Shown: positions 56,219 to 64,000 of the stretch, one piece after another
Layout of the letters: every line of letters starts with the position of its first letter
Numbering within the stretch: position 1 is the first letter of the stretch
Assembly (NCBI RefSeq): GCF_003626755.1
Contig: NZ_RBCJ01000005.1
Span: 248,001 to 312,000 of the forward strand
Origin: Ulvibacterium marinum
GTDB lineage: Bacteria > Bacteroidota > Bacteroidia > Flavobacteriales > Flavobacteriaceae
DNA length: 64,000 nt
Direction: 5' to 3'
Translations under genes and position numbers: made by a program
Notes under the pieces: generated by a model
The model's input: only the letters and a program-made list of their open reading frames with translations
Database searches by the model: none
What the model was told of the DNA's origin: nothing

Positions 56219-57397
56219 ATGAAGGAGGTTGTTATAGTATCTGCAGTAAGGACGCCCATTGGAAGCTTTATGGGTAGTTTATCAACGATTACCGCGCCGA
56301 AATTGGGTGCCAATGCCATTCAAGGTGCACTTGAAAAAATCAAACTCGACCCCAAACTGATTCAAGAGGTACTCATGGGCAATGTGGTACAGGCAGGTAC
56401 CGGTCAGGCCCCAGCAAGACAAGCCGCTATTTTTGCCGGTATCCCGGACACTGTTCCCTGTACTACCGTAAACAAGGTTTGCGCTTCAGGCATGAAAGCC
56501 GTTATGCAAGCCGCGCAGGCCATTGCCCTAGGCGATATTTCAATAGCTGTTGCCGGAGGCATGGAGAATATGAGTCTTATCCCACATTACGTACATATGC
56601 GAAATGGTGTGAAATTTGGCCCTAGTTCTTTGGTAGATGGAATGCAGAAGGATGGTTTGGTAGATGTATATGATCAGAATGCCATGGGCGTATGCGCTGA
56701 TTCCTGTGCTTCCCGATACGGATTTAGCCGAGAGGACCAGGATGCCTTTGCCATCCAATCCTACCAGAGATCTGAAGAGGCCTGGAAATCAGGTAGGTTT
56801 TCAAATGAGGTAATTCCAGTTGAAGTACCTCAGCGCAGGGGTGAACCCATTTTGGTCAATGAAGATGAGGAATACAAAAATGTAAGGATGGAAAAAATCC
56901 CGTCCTTAAGGCCAGCGTTCTCCAAAGATGGTACCGTGACCGCGGCCAATGCCTCTACCATCAATGATGGTGCAGCTGCCTTAGTTTTAATGAGTGCGGA
57001 CAAGGCAAAGGAACTAAATATAGAACCATTGGCCACCGTAAAAGGGTATGCCGACGCAGCCCAAGAACCAAAATGGTTCACCACGGCCCCGGCCAAAGCC
57101 CTCCCCAAAGCATTGGATAGGGCAAACATATCCCTCAATGATGTTGATTATTTCGAATTTAATGAAGCCTTTGCCGTTGTGGGATTGGCCAATATGAAAT
57201 TATTAGGGCTAACGGATACTAATGTCAATGTTAATGGAGGAGCTGTCTCCCTAGGTCATCCCTTGGGATGTTCAGGGGCCAGGATACTGGTTACTTTGCT
57301 CAATATTTTGGAGCAAAAAAATGGCAAAATTGGAGCCGCGGCCATTTGCAACGGCGGTGGAGGTGCTTCAGCAATGATCTTGGAAAGAAAAAATTAA
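56219..57397 (+). CDS. Acetyl-CoA C-acyltransferase (thiolase)
   Basis: 392 residues from ATG 56219 (MKEVVIVSAVRTPIGSF); the frame extends 16 codons upstream but those residues fall outside the family's usual N-terminus. The nucleophile is Cys88 (NKVCASGMKA), with His347 (GHPLGCSGAR) and Cys377 (CNGGGGA), the complete thiolase triad. It catalyses reversible condensation or thiolysis of acyl-CoA in fatty-acid degradation or ketone metabolism. It stands between the HD phosphohydrolase (divergent) and an NlpC/P60 gene. Confidence 0.95.
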   Translation: MKEVVIVSAVRTPIGSFMGSLSTITAPKLGANAIQGALEKIKLDPKLIQEVLMGNVVQAGTGQAPARQAAIFAGIPDTVPCTTVNKVCASGMKAVMQAAQAIALGDISIAVAGGMENMSLIPHYVHMRNGVKFGPSSLVDGMQKDGLVDVYDQNAMGVCADSCASRYGFSREDQDAFAIQSYQRSEEAWKSGRFSNEVIPVEVPQRRGEPILVNEDEEYKNVRMEKIPSLRPAFSKDGTVTAANASTINDGAAALVLMSADKAKELNIEPLATVKGYADAAQEPKWFTTAPAKALPKALDRANISLNDVDYFEFNEAFAVVGLANMKLLGLTDTNVNVNGGAVSLGHPLGCSGARILVTLLNILEQKNGKIGAAAICNGGGGASAMILERKN

Positions 57398-57419
57398 TCA
57401 GCCTTACCGCTCAATGCCT

Positions 57420-58172
57420 ATGCAATACGGTATTTGCCATCTTAGTATAGTCGCCGTGAAATCCGCAGCGGAAGATACTTCACCAATGATTTCCCAATTG
57501 TTATATGGCGAACACTTCAAAGTTTTGGAACGAAGAAAACTATGGAGTAAAATCCGCAATGCTTTTGATGGATGCGAAGGTTGGGTAAGCAATAACCAGA
57601 TTTCCCTAATTGATGAAACGGAATATAAAGAAATCGATGCCTTTGAAACTCCGAAATACAGTTCAGATCTGGTCTCTTATTTAATCCAGGAAAATTCTGC
57701 TCTTATCCCCGTGGTATTGGGATCTTGTATTGTAAGTACGCCTACCCTACCTCATATTTTTGATGGGGTTTGTATGGAGGGTAAAATGGAAAAATCCAAT
57801 ATCGTGAGTACCGCATTGATGTATCTTAATGCGCCATACCTATTGGGAGGCAAAACTCCTTTTGGTTTGGACTGTTCCGGATTCACCCAATTGGTTTATA
57901 AGCTTTGTGGGTATCAATTGTTCCGAAGTGCCATTGGACAATCAGGGCAAGGTGCTGCCTTAAGTTTTATAGAGGAGAGCGAAGCTGGGGATCTTGCCTT
58001 CTTTGATAATGCTGAAGGAGAAATTTTCCATGTGGGCATCATCATGAAAAACAACTACATTATTCATGTTCATGGAAAGGTACGTCTGGATAGATTGGAC
58101 CATACCGGTATTTTCAACACCGATATGGGAAATTATACACATAATCTTAGAGTAATCAAAAAGATTATATAA
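57420..58172 (+). CDS. NlpC/P60 family cysteine peptidase with N-terminal SH3-like domain
   Basis: 250 residues from ATG 57420 (MQYGICHLSIVAVK); an ATG two codons upstream is possible but the chosen start matches the family. An SH3-like domain covers about 1-65, the NlpC/P60 domain about 120-245 with FGLDCSGF (Cys142), FHVGIIM (His194) and IIHVHG (His206). It cleaves gamma-D-glutamyl-diaminopimelate bonds in peptidoglycan peptides. No signal peptide is seen, so it may act in cytosolic muropeptide recycling. Confidence 0.92.
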   Translation: MQYGICHLSIVAVKSAAEDTSPMISQLLYGEHFKVLERRKLWSKIRNAFDGCEGWVSNNQISLIDETEYKEIDAFETPKYSSDLVSYLIQENSALIPVVLGSCIVSTPTLPHIFDGVCMEGKMEKSNIVSTALMYLNAPYLLGGKTPFGLDCSGFTQLVYKLCGYQLFRSAIGQSGQGAALSFIEESEAGDLAFFDNAEGEIFHVGIIMKNNYIIHVHGKVRLDRLDHTGIFNTDMGNYTHNLRVIKKII

Positions 58173-58205
58173 AAAAACCCAGGTCATGCAACCTGGGTTT
58201 TTTCA
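58171..58205. terminator. Bidirectional intrinsic terminator between the NlpC/P60 and TPR genes
   Basis: A 10-bp perfect stem (58175-58184 with 58191-58200), 6-nt loop, flanked by A-tract on the left and T-tract on the right. It serves both converging genes. Confidence 0.9.
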
Positions 58206-58225
58206 AGGAGAATGTTAGGATGTTC

Positions 58226-59488
58226 CTATTCCCCTAACAACTTCTTGACTCTCATAAAATTATCGTTGTCGCCCATGGCGCCATAGATGTTCTTCAACTG
58301 CGTTAAAATACCTTGATTGTCCGGATTTGACTTCAATGCTTCTTCCAAAACATTGGCGCCTTGATTAAACAAGCCATCCTTTTTCTCTTTTAGCTCCTCG
58401 TAACGGGCAATGTCCGCTTTGGAGTTCCCCAATGAATTCATTTCATCTATAAGGCCATTACCCTCGTTTACGTAGGTAGTGGAAAGATTCAATTGTGCAT
58501 TGGTATAGCCTGGATTAATATCCAAGGCTTTTTTATAGGAAACTCTAGCTTCTTCCAAATTACCCTGTTCCATATTGATTACACCAATATTATAGTGCAA
58601 ATCTGCATTATCGGGAGCCATATCGGCAGCTTCCGCCATGAGGGTCTTAAACTTGTCCTTGTCACCCATCTTATAATATAGATTCGCCTCGCTAAGGACA
58701 AGGTTTACATCATCCGGATTGTCCGCCCTGGCTTTCTGAAAGGCCTCGACCGCTTTGTCATTTTGTCCCAATTGAGTATAAATTAAAGCAGCATTCTTAA
58801 CGATTTCTGCTTTTTTTGAAGGAGTGTTTTCATCTATGGGATCTTTGTATGATCCTGACTTAACCATAAGGTCACGCTGCACCTTGTCCATGGCCTCGAC
58901 TTCTCCAGTAGAAACGTTTGTGGCCTTATAAACCACACCACCTCCATCATAACCTATACTTTGTAGTTCATCGTAATACTCCAAGGCCATCTCATAATGG
59001 CCTCCATTTACCGCACTACTGGCGGCATAATAAAGATAGGTAGTATCCTGAGGGCTAATCTTATAACCCATATATAACTTCTCCGCTGCTTCCTTGAACT
59101 TTTTGTTACCATTATCTTCCACGGCAGAGTTCACTAAATCTGCAGTTATCGCCTGCAAATGTTGCCGGGTTTCACTAGTGTACTTAAGCTTTCTACTCGC
59201 ATTTTCTACTTCAATCACCTTTTGAAAGGAAGAAACCGCTTCATCAAAGGCACTGTTATCTCCCTTTTTAGCTAAGTCCGCAAAGGTCTTCCCCCTTAAA
59301 AAATAATACTGTGCCTGTACTTTTTCATCCGCTCCGGAAATCATTCCGGAAGCACCGTCCAAGGCAGTTTTTGCAGCAACGGCGTCACCACCCTTTAAAG
59401 CCTTCTCCGCGGTTTTTATCTCGCTCTTCTGAGCAAATCCGACCAATGCAAAGGACATGGCCGCCATTAATATGACCTTAGTTTTCAT
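58226..59488 (-). CDS. TPR-repeat secreted or periplasmic protein
   Basis: 420 residues with a Sec signal peptide (MKTKVILMAAMSFALVGFAQ) and TPR repeats across most of the mature chain, clearest at about 220-350 (ALIYTQLGQNDKAVEAFQKA, DLHYNIGVINMEQGNLEEARVSYKKAL, cited in parts). Several helical repeats precede them. A scaffolding role is general for TPRs; no partner is evident. It follows gyrA by 33 bp on the same strand, so the two may be co-transcribed. Confidence 0.9.
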   Translation of the reverse strand: MKTKVILMAAMSFALVGFAQKSEIKTAEKALKGGDAVAAKTALDGASGMISGADEKVQAQYYFLRGKTFADLAKKGDNSAFDEAVSSFQKVIEVENASRKLKYTSETRQHLQAITADLVNSAVEDNGNKKFKEAAEKLYMGYKISPQDTTYLYYAASSAVNGGHYEMALEYYDELQSIGYDGGGVVYKATNVSTGEVEAMDKVQRDLMVKSGSYKDPIDENTPSKKAEIVKNAALIYTQLGQNDKAVEAFQKARADNPDDVNLVLSEANLYYKMGDKDKFKTLMAEAADMAPDNADLHYNIGVINMEQGNLEEARVSYKKALDINPGYTNAQLNLSTTYVNEGNGLIDEMNSLGNSKADIARYEELKEKKDGLFNQGANVLEEALKSNPDNQGILTQLKNIYGAMGDNDNFMRVKKLLGE

Positions 59489-59521
59489 TTTTGAATTAAT
59501 TAAATTATTAGTGTTTATTGA

Positions 59522-62059
59522 TTATTCCTCTTTTGATTCTTCGGGACTTCCATTATCAAGAGCCGTGCCATCTTCTGTATTTACCTCAATATCAAGGATG
59601 TCCGTTTCATCCAATTCATCTTCATCCTTCATTACCTTGGCAACGGCCGCAATGGAATCGTTATCTTTAAGATTAATGAGTTTAACACCCTGTGTGGCCC
59701 TTCCCATTACTCTTAAATCCTCTACACCCATTCTGATGGCGATACCGGATTTATTGATTATCATCAAATCATCCGAATCTGACACATTTTTAATAGCTAC
59801 CAAGCCTCCCGTCTTTTCGGTAATGGAGATGGTCTTTACACCTTTTCCTCCCCTATTGGTAATCCGATAGTCATCGATACTAGATCGTTTTCCATAACCG
59901 TTTTCGGAGACTACCAAGATATCCTCATCAAAATTATGAACCGAAATCATACCGATTACCTCATCGGTATCATCGGCCAAAGTAATACCCCTTACCCCGG
60001 AGGCATTTCTACCCATGGGCCTAGTCTTGCTTTCCTCAAACCGTATGGCCTTACCGGATTTTAGGCCTAATAGGATCTGACTGGTCCCTGTGGTAAGCTT
60101 GGCTTCCAAAAGCTCATCTCCTTCTCGGATACCAATAGCGTTGATCCCATTTTGTCTAGGTCGGGAATATTGTTCCAGGGAGGTTTTCTTTACAGTTCCT
60201 TTTTTAGTAGCCATTATCACATAGTGGCTATTGACATAGTCCTCATCCTTAAGGTCCCTGGTACAAATGAATGCCTTTACATTATCGTCCTGTTCAATAT
60301 TTATGAGATTTTGTATGGCCCTTCCCTTAGAAGTTCTACTTCCCTCTGGTATTTCATAGACCCGCATCCAAAAACATTTTCCTTTCTGGGTAAAGAACAA
60401 CATATATTGATGGTTGGTCCCAACGAAGAGATATTCTAGAAAATCCTCGTTTCTTGTGGAGGATGCTTTTTGGCCAACGCCGCCCCTATTTTGGGTTTTG
60501 TACTCCGTCAGCGGGGTTCTCTTGATGTAACCGGCATGTGAAATGGTAATGACCACCTGCTCATCCGGAATCATATCCTCAATGCTCAAGTCCCCTCCCG
60601 CAAAATTAATTTCCGACCTTCTTTCATCCCCATACTTCTCCTTTACCTCTAAAAGCTCGTCCTTGATAATCTGCATCCTTCTTTCCTTCTTGTCCAGAAT
60701 GTCCTTAAGATCTGCAATGGTCTTAATTACCTCATCGTATTCGGAGCGCAGCTTATCTTGCTCCAGACCTGTGAGTTGGCGCAAGCGCATTTCTACAATG
60801 GCCTTGGATTGGATTTCCGTCAACTTAAACCGCTCCATCAAATTCTCCCGGGCTTCATCGGCATTCGAAGATGCACGGATAATGGCGATGACTTCATCTA
60901 TATTGTCAGAGGCTATAATGAGACCCTCCAGGATATGGGCCCTGTCCTCTGCTTTTTTAAGCTCAAACTTTGTGCGCCTCACCACCACGTCATGCCTATG
61001 CTCCACAAAATAATGGATCATTTCCTTAACGTTGAGCAGTCGCGGTCGCCCGTTTACAAGGGCTATGTTATTTACACTAAAGGAAGATTGTAATGCCGTG
61101 TATTTGTAAAGCGTGTTCAATACGATATTGGGAATGGCATCACGCTTTAAAATGTATACTATACGCATGCCCTTCCTGTCGGATTCATCACGAATACTGG
61201 AAATACCTTCTATTTTCTTATCATTGATCAAATCAGCGGTCTTCTTAATCATATCCGCCTTGTTCACTTGAAATGGAATCTCGGTGACCACGATACATTC
61301 CCTGCCTTGGACCTCCTCAATATTAGCCTTTGCCCGCATCTTTACCCTTCCCCGACCTGTATGAAAGGCCTCCTTTACACCATCATAACCATAAATGATT
61401 CCCCCTGTTGGGAAATCGGGTGCTTTAATATGGGTGATAAGCTCATCAATCTCTATTTCCGGATTGTCTATAAGGGCAACCGTTCCATCTACCACCTCGG
61501 AGAGGTTATGGGGCGGCATATTGGTAGCCATTCCCACGGCAATACCTGATGCCCCGTTCACCAACAAATTGGGTACGCGTGTCGGGAGTACGGTAGGTTC
61601 TTCCAGGGAGTCGTCAAAATTTAGTTGATGATCCACTGTATCCTTATCGATATCCGCTAACATCTCATCCGCAATTTTACGCATACGAGCTTCCGTATAA
61701 CGCATTGCAGCCGGACTATCCCCATCTATGGAACCAAAATTTCCTTGACCGTCTACCAACATATAGCGAAGACTCCATTCTTGTGCCATCCGAACCATAG
61801 TGTCGTAAACCGAGGTGTCGCCATGTGGGTGATATTTACCTAAAACCTCCCCGACAATACGAGCTGATTTTTTATGGGAACTATTAGATCTGACCCCTAG
61901 TTCATGCATGCCGTACAACACCCTTCGGTGTACCGGTTTTAAACCGTCCCTGACATCGGGTAAGGCACGTGACACAATGACCGACATTGAATAATCAATG
62001 TAGGCAGATTTCATTTCGTCCTCAATGTTGATAGGAATCAATTTTTCTCCTTCCGCCAT
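59522..62059 (-). CDS. gyrA: DNA gyrase subunit A
   Basis: 845 residues, the usual length. The DNA-breakage domain starts with [16 protein letters not shown]; the catalytic tyrosine is Tyr121 (AAMRYTEAR); the quinolone-determining loop reads [15 protein letters not shown], with Thr at the residue equivalent to E. coli Ser83. The C-terminal beta-pinwheel has the GyrA box (QNRGGVGQ) and repeats. It introduces negative supercoils with GyrB. It diverges from clpC across a 259-bp promoter region. Confidence 0.98.
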   Translation of the reverse strand: MAEGEKLIPINIEDEMKSAYIDYSMSVIVSRALPDVRDGLKPVHRRVLYGMHELGVRSNSSHKKSARIVGEVLGKYHPHGDTSVYDTMVRMAQEWSLRYMLVDGQGNFGSIDGDSPAAMRYTEARMRKIADEMLADIDKDTVDHQLNFDDSLEEPTVLPTRVPNLLVNGASGIAVGMATNMPPHNLSEVVDGTVALIDNPEIEIDELITHIKAPDFPTGGIIYGYDGVKEAFHTGRGRVKMRAKANIEEVQGRECIVVTEIPFQVNKADMIKKTADLINDKKIEGISSIRDESDRKGMRIVYILKRDAIPNIVLNTLYKYTALQSSFSVNNIALVNGRPRLLNVKEMIHYFVEHRHDVVVRRTKFELKKAEDRAHILEGLIIASDNIDEVIAIIRASSNADEARENLMERFKLTEIQSKAIVEMRLRQLTGLEQDKLRSEYDEVIKTIADLKDILDKKERRMQIIKDELLEVKEKYGDERRSEINFAGGDLSIEDMIPDEQVVITISHAGYIKRTPLTEYKTQNRGGVGQKASSTRNEDFLEYLFVGTNHQYMLFFTQKGKCFWMRVYEIPEGSRTSKGRAIQNLINIEQDDNVKAFICTRDLKDEDYVNSHYVIMATKKGTVKKTSLEQYSRPRQNGINAIGIREGDELLEAKLTTGTSQILLGLKSGKAIRFEESKTRPMGRNASGVRGITLADDTDEVIGMISVHNFDEDILVVSENGYGKRSSIDDYRITNRGGKGVKTISITEKTGGLVAIKNVSDSDDLMIINKSGIAIRMGVEDLRVMGRATQGVKLINLKDNDSIAAVAKVMKDEDELDETDILDIEVNTEDGTALDNGSPEESKEE

Positions 62060-62318
62060 TATTAAAATCTTGTTGTTTTAGTTCATCAAAAAAGCATGCC
62101 AATATACGGAAAATAGAGGCTTTTAAAGCATATCCAAAAGACTTTATTCAATTATTTATCAACACTTTCACCCCCTCTTTTCGTTGATAATTACCCTGTT
62201 AATTATTTTGTAAATCAATGCTTTTTTCGTCATTTAGGACTAGTTTATCGAATATAGGTACGGTATTTGTCCGAGATAAGGCTAGATTTACTAATTTTAT
62301 AGATGAAAGAAAATTTCT
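62060..62318. promoter_or_regulatory. Divergent promoter region between gyrA and clpC
   Basis: 259 bp, A+T-rich, no gene. No precise promoter match was found; position implies promoters for both genes. Confidence 0.4.
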
Positions 62319-64000
62319 ATGGATGATAATTTTTCACCTAGGGTCAAGGATGTGATTGCTTACAGCAAAGAGGAAGCATTAAGACTCGGGCATGACTTTA
62401 TAGGTACCGAACATTTGATGTTGGGACTTTTGCGTGATGGGAATGGAAAAGCCATCAGCATATTGGACGCCTTGGATGTAGACCTGGACCATTTGCGACG
62501 AAAAGTCGAGATTCTAAGTCCCTCCAATCCGAACCCTAGCGGCATACAAAAAGACAAAAAAAATCTGCATTTGACCAGACAGGCGGAGCGGGCACTAAAA
62601 ACAACATTTCTTGAAGCCAAGCTTTTTCAAAGTTCTTCCATAAATACGGCACATTTGTTATTGTGCATTTTGCGCAATGAAAACGACCCCACTACCAAAC
62701 TTCTTCACAAGTTAAAAGTAGACTATGATGGGGTAAAGGAGCAATTCAAATTCATGATTACCAGTGATGATGATATTGTGGATGCACCCACTTCCGAATC
62801 ATTTCCAAGTGACTCGGATGATGCCGCCGAAGGAAAAGAGAGCACCTTTGGAACCTCTTCTGGACAAAAAGGGAACAAAAAATCCAAAACTCCGGTTCTG
62901 GACAATTTTGGAAGGGACCTTACCCGATTGGCGGAGGAAAACCGACTTGATCCCGTAGTAGGTAGAGAAAAGGAAATAGAACGGGTATCCCAGATTTTAA
63001 GTAGGCGTAAGAAAAACAACCCCCTTCTGATAGGGGAACCTGGAGTAGGAAAAAGTGCTATTGCGGAAGGTCTGGCACTTCGCATCATAAATAAGAAAGT
63101 ATCCCGCATATTATATAACAAACGTGTTGTGACCTTGGATTTGGCATCCTTGGTAGCCGGCACTAAATATCGAGGTCAGTTTGAAGAGCGTATGAAGGCG
63201 GTAATGAACGAACTTGAAAAGAACGACGACGTTATCCTCTTCATAGACGAGATTCATACTATAGTTGGTGCTGGTGGAGCTACTGGAAGTTTAGATGCCT
63301 CCAATATGTTTAAACCCGCACTTGCCCGAGGGGAAATTCAATGTATTGGAGCCACCACCTTGGACGAGTATAGACAATATATTGAAAAGGACGGTGCACT
63401 TGAAAGACGTTTCCAAAAGGTTATCGTTGAGCCTACATCTGTGGAAGAGACTATTGAGATTCTTCAGAATATCAAAGAAAAGTATGAAGATCACCATAAT
63501 GTAGAATATACAGACGAGGCCATTATTGCCTGCGTGAAGCTGACCAATCGCTATATGACAGATCGGTTCCTTCCGGACAAGGCCATTGACGCCATGGATG
63601 AAGCAGGATCACGAGTGCATATTGTAAATATGGATGTTCCTAAACAGATATTGGAACTGGAAAAACAATTGGAGGACGTCCGCGAGCTTAAAAATAGTGT
63701 AGTCAAAAAACAAAAATATGAGGAGGCCGCCAAATTAAGGGATGATGAAAAGCGATTAGAAAAGGATTTGGCCACTGCTCAGGAAAAGTGGGAGGAAGAT
63801 AGCAAGCAACACAAAGAAACGGTGAGCGAAGACAATGTGGCAGATGTTGTTTCCATGATGAGTGGCATCCCTGTAAATCGTATAGCCCAAACAGAAAGTA
63901 ACAAGTTGGCCGAATTGCCCGAATTGATAAAAGCCAATGTGATTGGCCAGGATGAAGCAGTAGCTAAAGTGGCCAAGGCTATCCAACGAAATAGGGCCGG
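62319..64000 (+). CDS. clpC: ATP-dependent Clp protease ATP-binding subunit ClpC (partial, C-terminus beyond right edge)
   Basis: 560 codons are in the window. The Clp N-domain comprises two repeats (about 1-140, with SPRVKDVIAYSKEEALRLG and AHLLLCILRN). The first AAA+ domain has Walker A GEPGVGKS (229-236) and Walker B ILFIDEIHT. A UVR-like middle segment (KQKYEEAAKLRDDEKRL, about 465-482) separates it from the start of the second AAA+ domain (NVIGQDEAVAKVAKAIQRNR). ClpC unfolds substrates for ClpP. The start is ATG 62319 (MDDNFSPRVK). An acidic linker (about 150-180) is longer than in Bacillus ClpC. Confidence 0.97.
   Translation, partial: MDDNFSPRVKDVIAYSKEEALRLGHDFIGTEHLMLGLLRDGNGKAISILDALDVDLDHLRRKVEILSPSNPNPSGIQKDKKNLHLTRQAERALKTTFLEAKLFQSSSINTAHLLLCILRNENDPTTKLLHKLKVDYDGVKEQFKFMITSDDDIVDAPTSESFPSDSDDAAEGKESTFGTSSGQKGNKKSKTPVLDNFGRDLTRLAEENRLDPVVGREKEIERVSQILSRRKKNNPLLIGEPGVGKSAIAEGLALRIINKKVSRILYNKRVVTLDLASLVAGTKYRGQFEERMKAVMNELEKNDDVILFIDEIHTIVGAGGATGSLDASNMFKPALARGEIQCIGATTLDEYRQYIEKDGALERRFQKVIVEPTSVEETIEILQNIKEKYEDHHNVEYTDEAIIACVKLTNRYMTDRFLPDKAIDAMDEAGSRVHIVNMDVPKQILELEKQLEDVRELKNSVVKKQKYEEAAKLRDDEKRLEKDLATAQEKWEEDSKQHKETVSEDNVADVVSMMSGIPVNRIAQTESNKLAELPELIKANVIGQDEAVAKVAKAIQRNRA

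Overview
The window looks like a Flavobacteriaceae-type Bacteroidetes chromosome. The evidence is a SusC/SusD pair with an ECF sigma and FecR switch, IntDOT-like tyrosine recombinases, BfmA/MobB mobilization proteins, A+T-rich DNA, and typical core genes (gyrA, clpC, a 7TM-HD phosphohydrolase). I could not assign a genus.

Layout. 1-10463 (minus strand) is a nutrient-uptake locus read as sigma factor, FecR anti-sigma, SusC transducer with STN domain, SusD lipoprotein, and a large VCBS/ASPIC lipoprotein cut by the left edge. 11028-11825 is a HAD phosphatase. 12065-17846 is a PadR regulator with two large FtsX-type permeases, joined by two TAGTG stop/start overlaps. 18084-21682 is an integrative element remnant or small element (A): relaxase, BfmA-like protein, structured intergenic region, integrase, 13-bp att core.

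21670-53472 appears to be a second integrated element (B) of about 31.8 kb. Its right end sits in the 3' end of a tRNA-Pro(TGG) gene, and its left end carries the same 13-bp core next to element A, so A and B look like tandem insertions at one tRNA. From left to right B holds: an AAA/DUF4143 ATPase behind three exactly spaced 21-bp repeats; an O-antigen-ligase-like membrane protein followed by two secreted proteins; a transglutaminase-like/discoidin-like lipoprotein; five FtsX/MacB-type permeases in a row with no ATPase gene; a mobilization module (MobC, relaxase, coiled-coil membrane protein) with an excisionase-like HTH protein; a membrane protein; a GC-rich hairpin region; a 1659-residue P-loop NTPase with a long helical middle and a C-terminal phospholipase-D-like domain (a candidate defence protein); and a second integrase.

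53461-64000 is core chromosome: tRNA-Pro, tRNA-Ser, HD phosphohydrolase, thiolase, NlpC/P60 peptidase, TPR protein, gyrA, and the start of clpC.

The most unusual DNA-level signals are three copies of a structured repeat (96-112 nt) whose stems differ in sequence but stay paired, the tandem att arrangement, and the 33-bp-period iterons. The most promising gene-level candidate is the NTPase-PLD protein in the cargo slot between mobilization genes and integrase.
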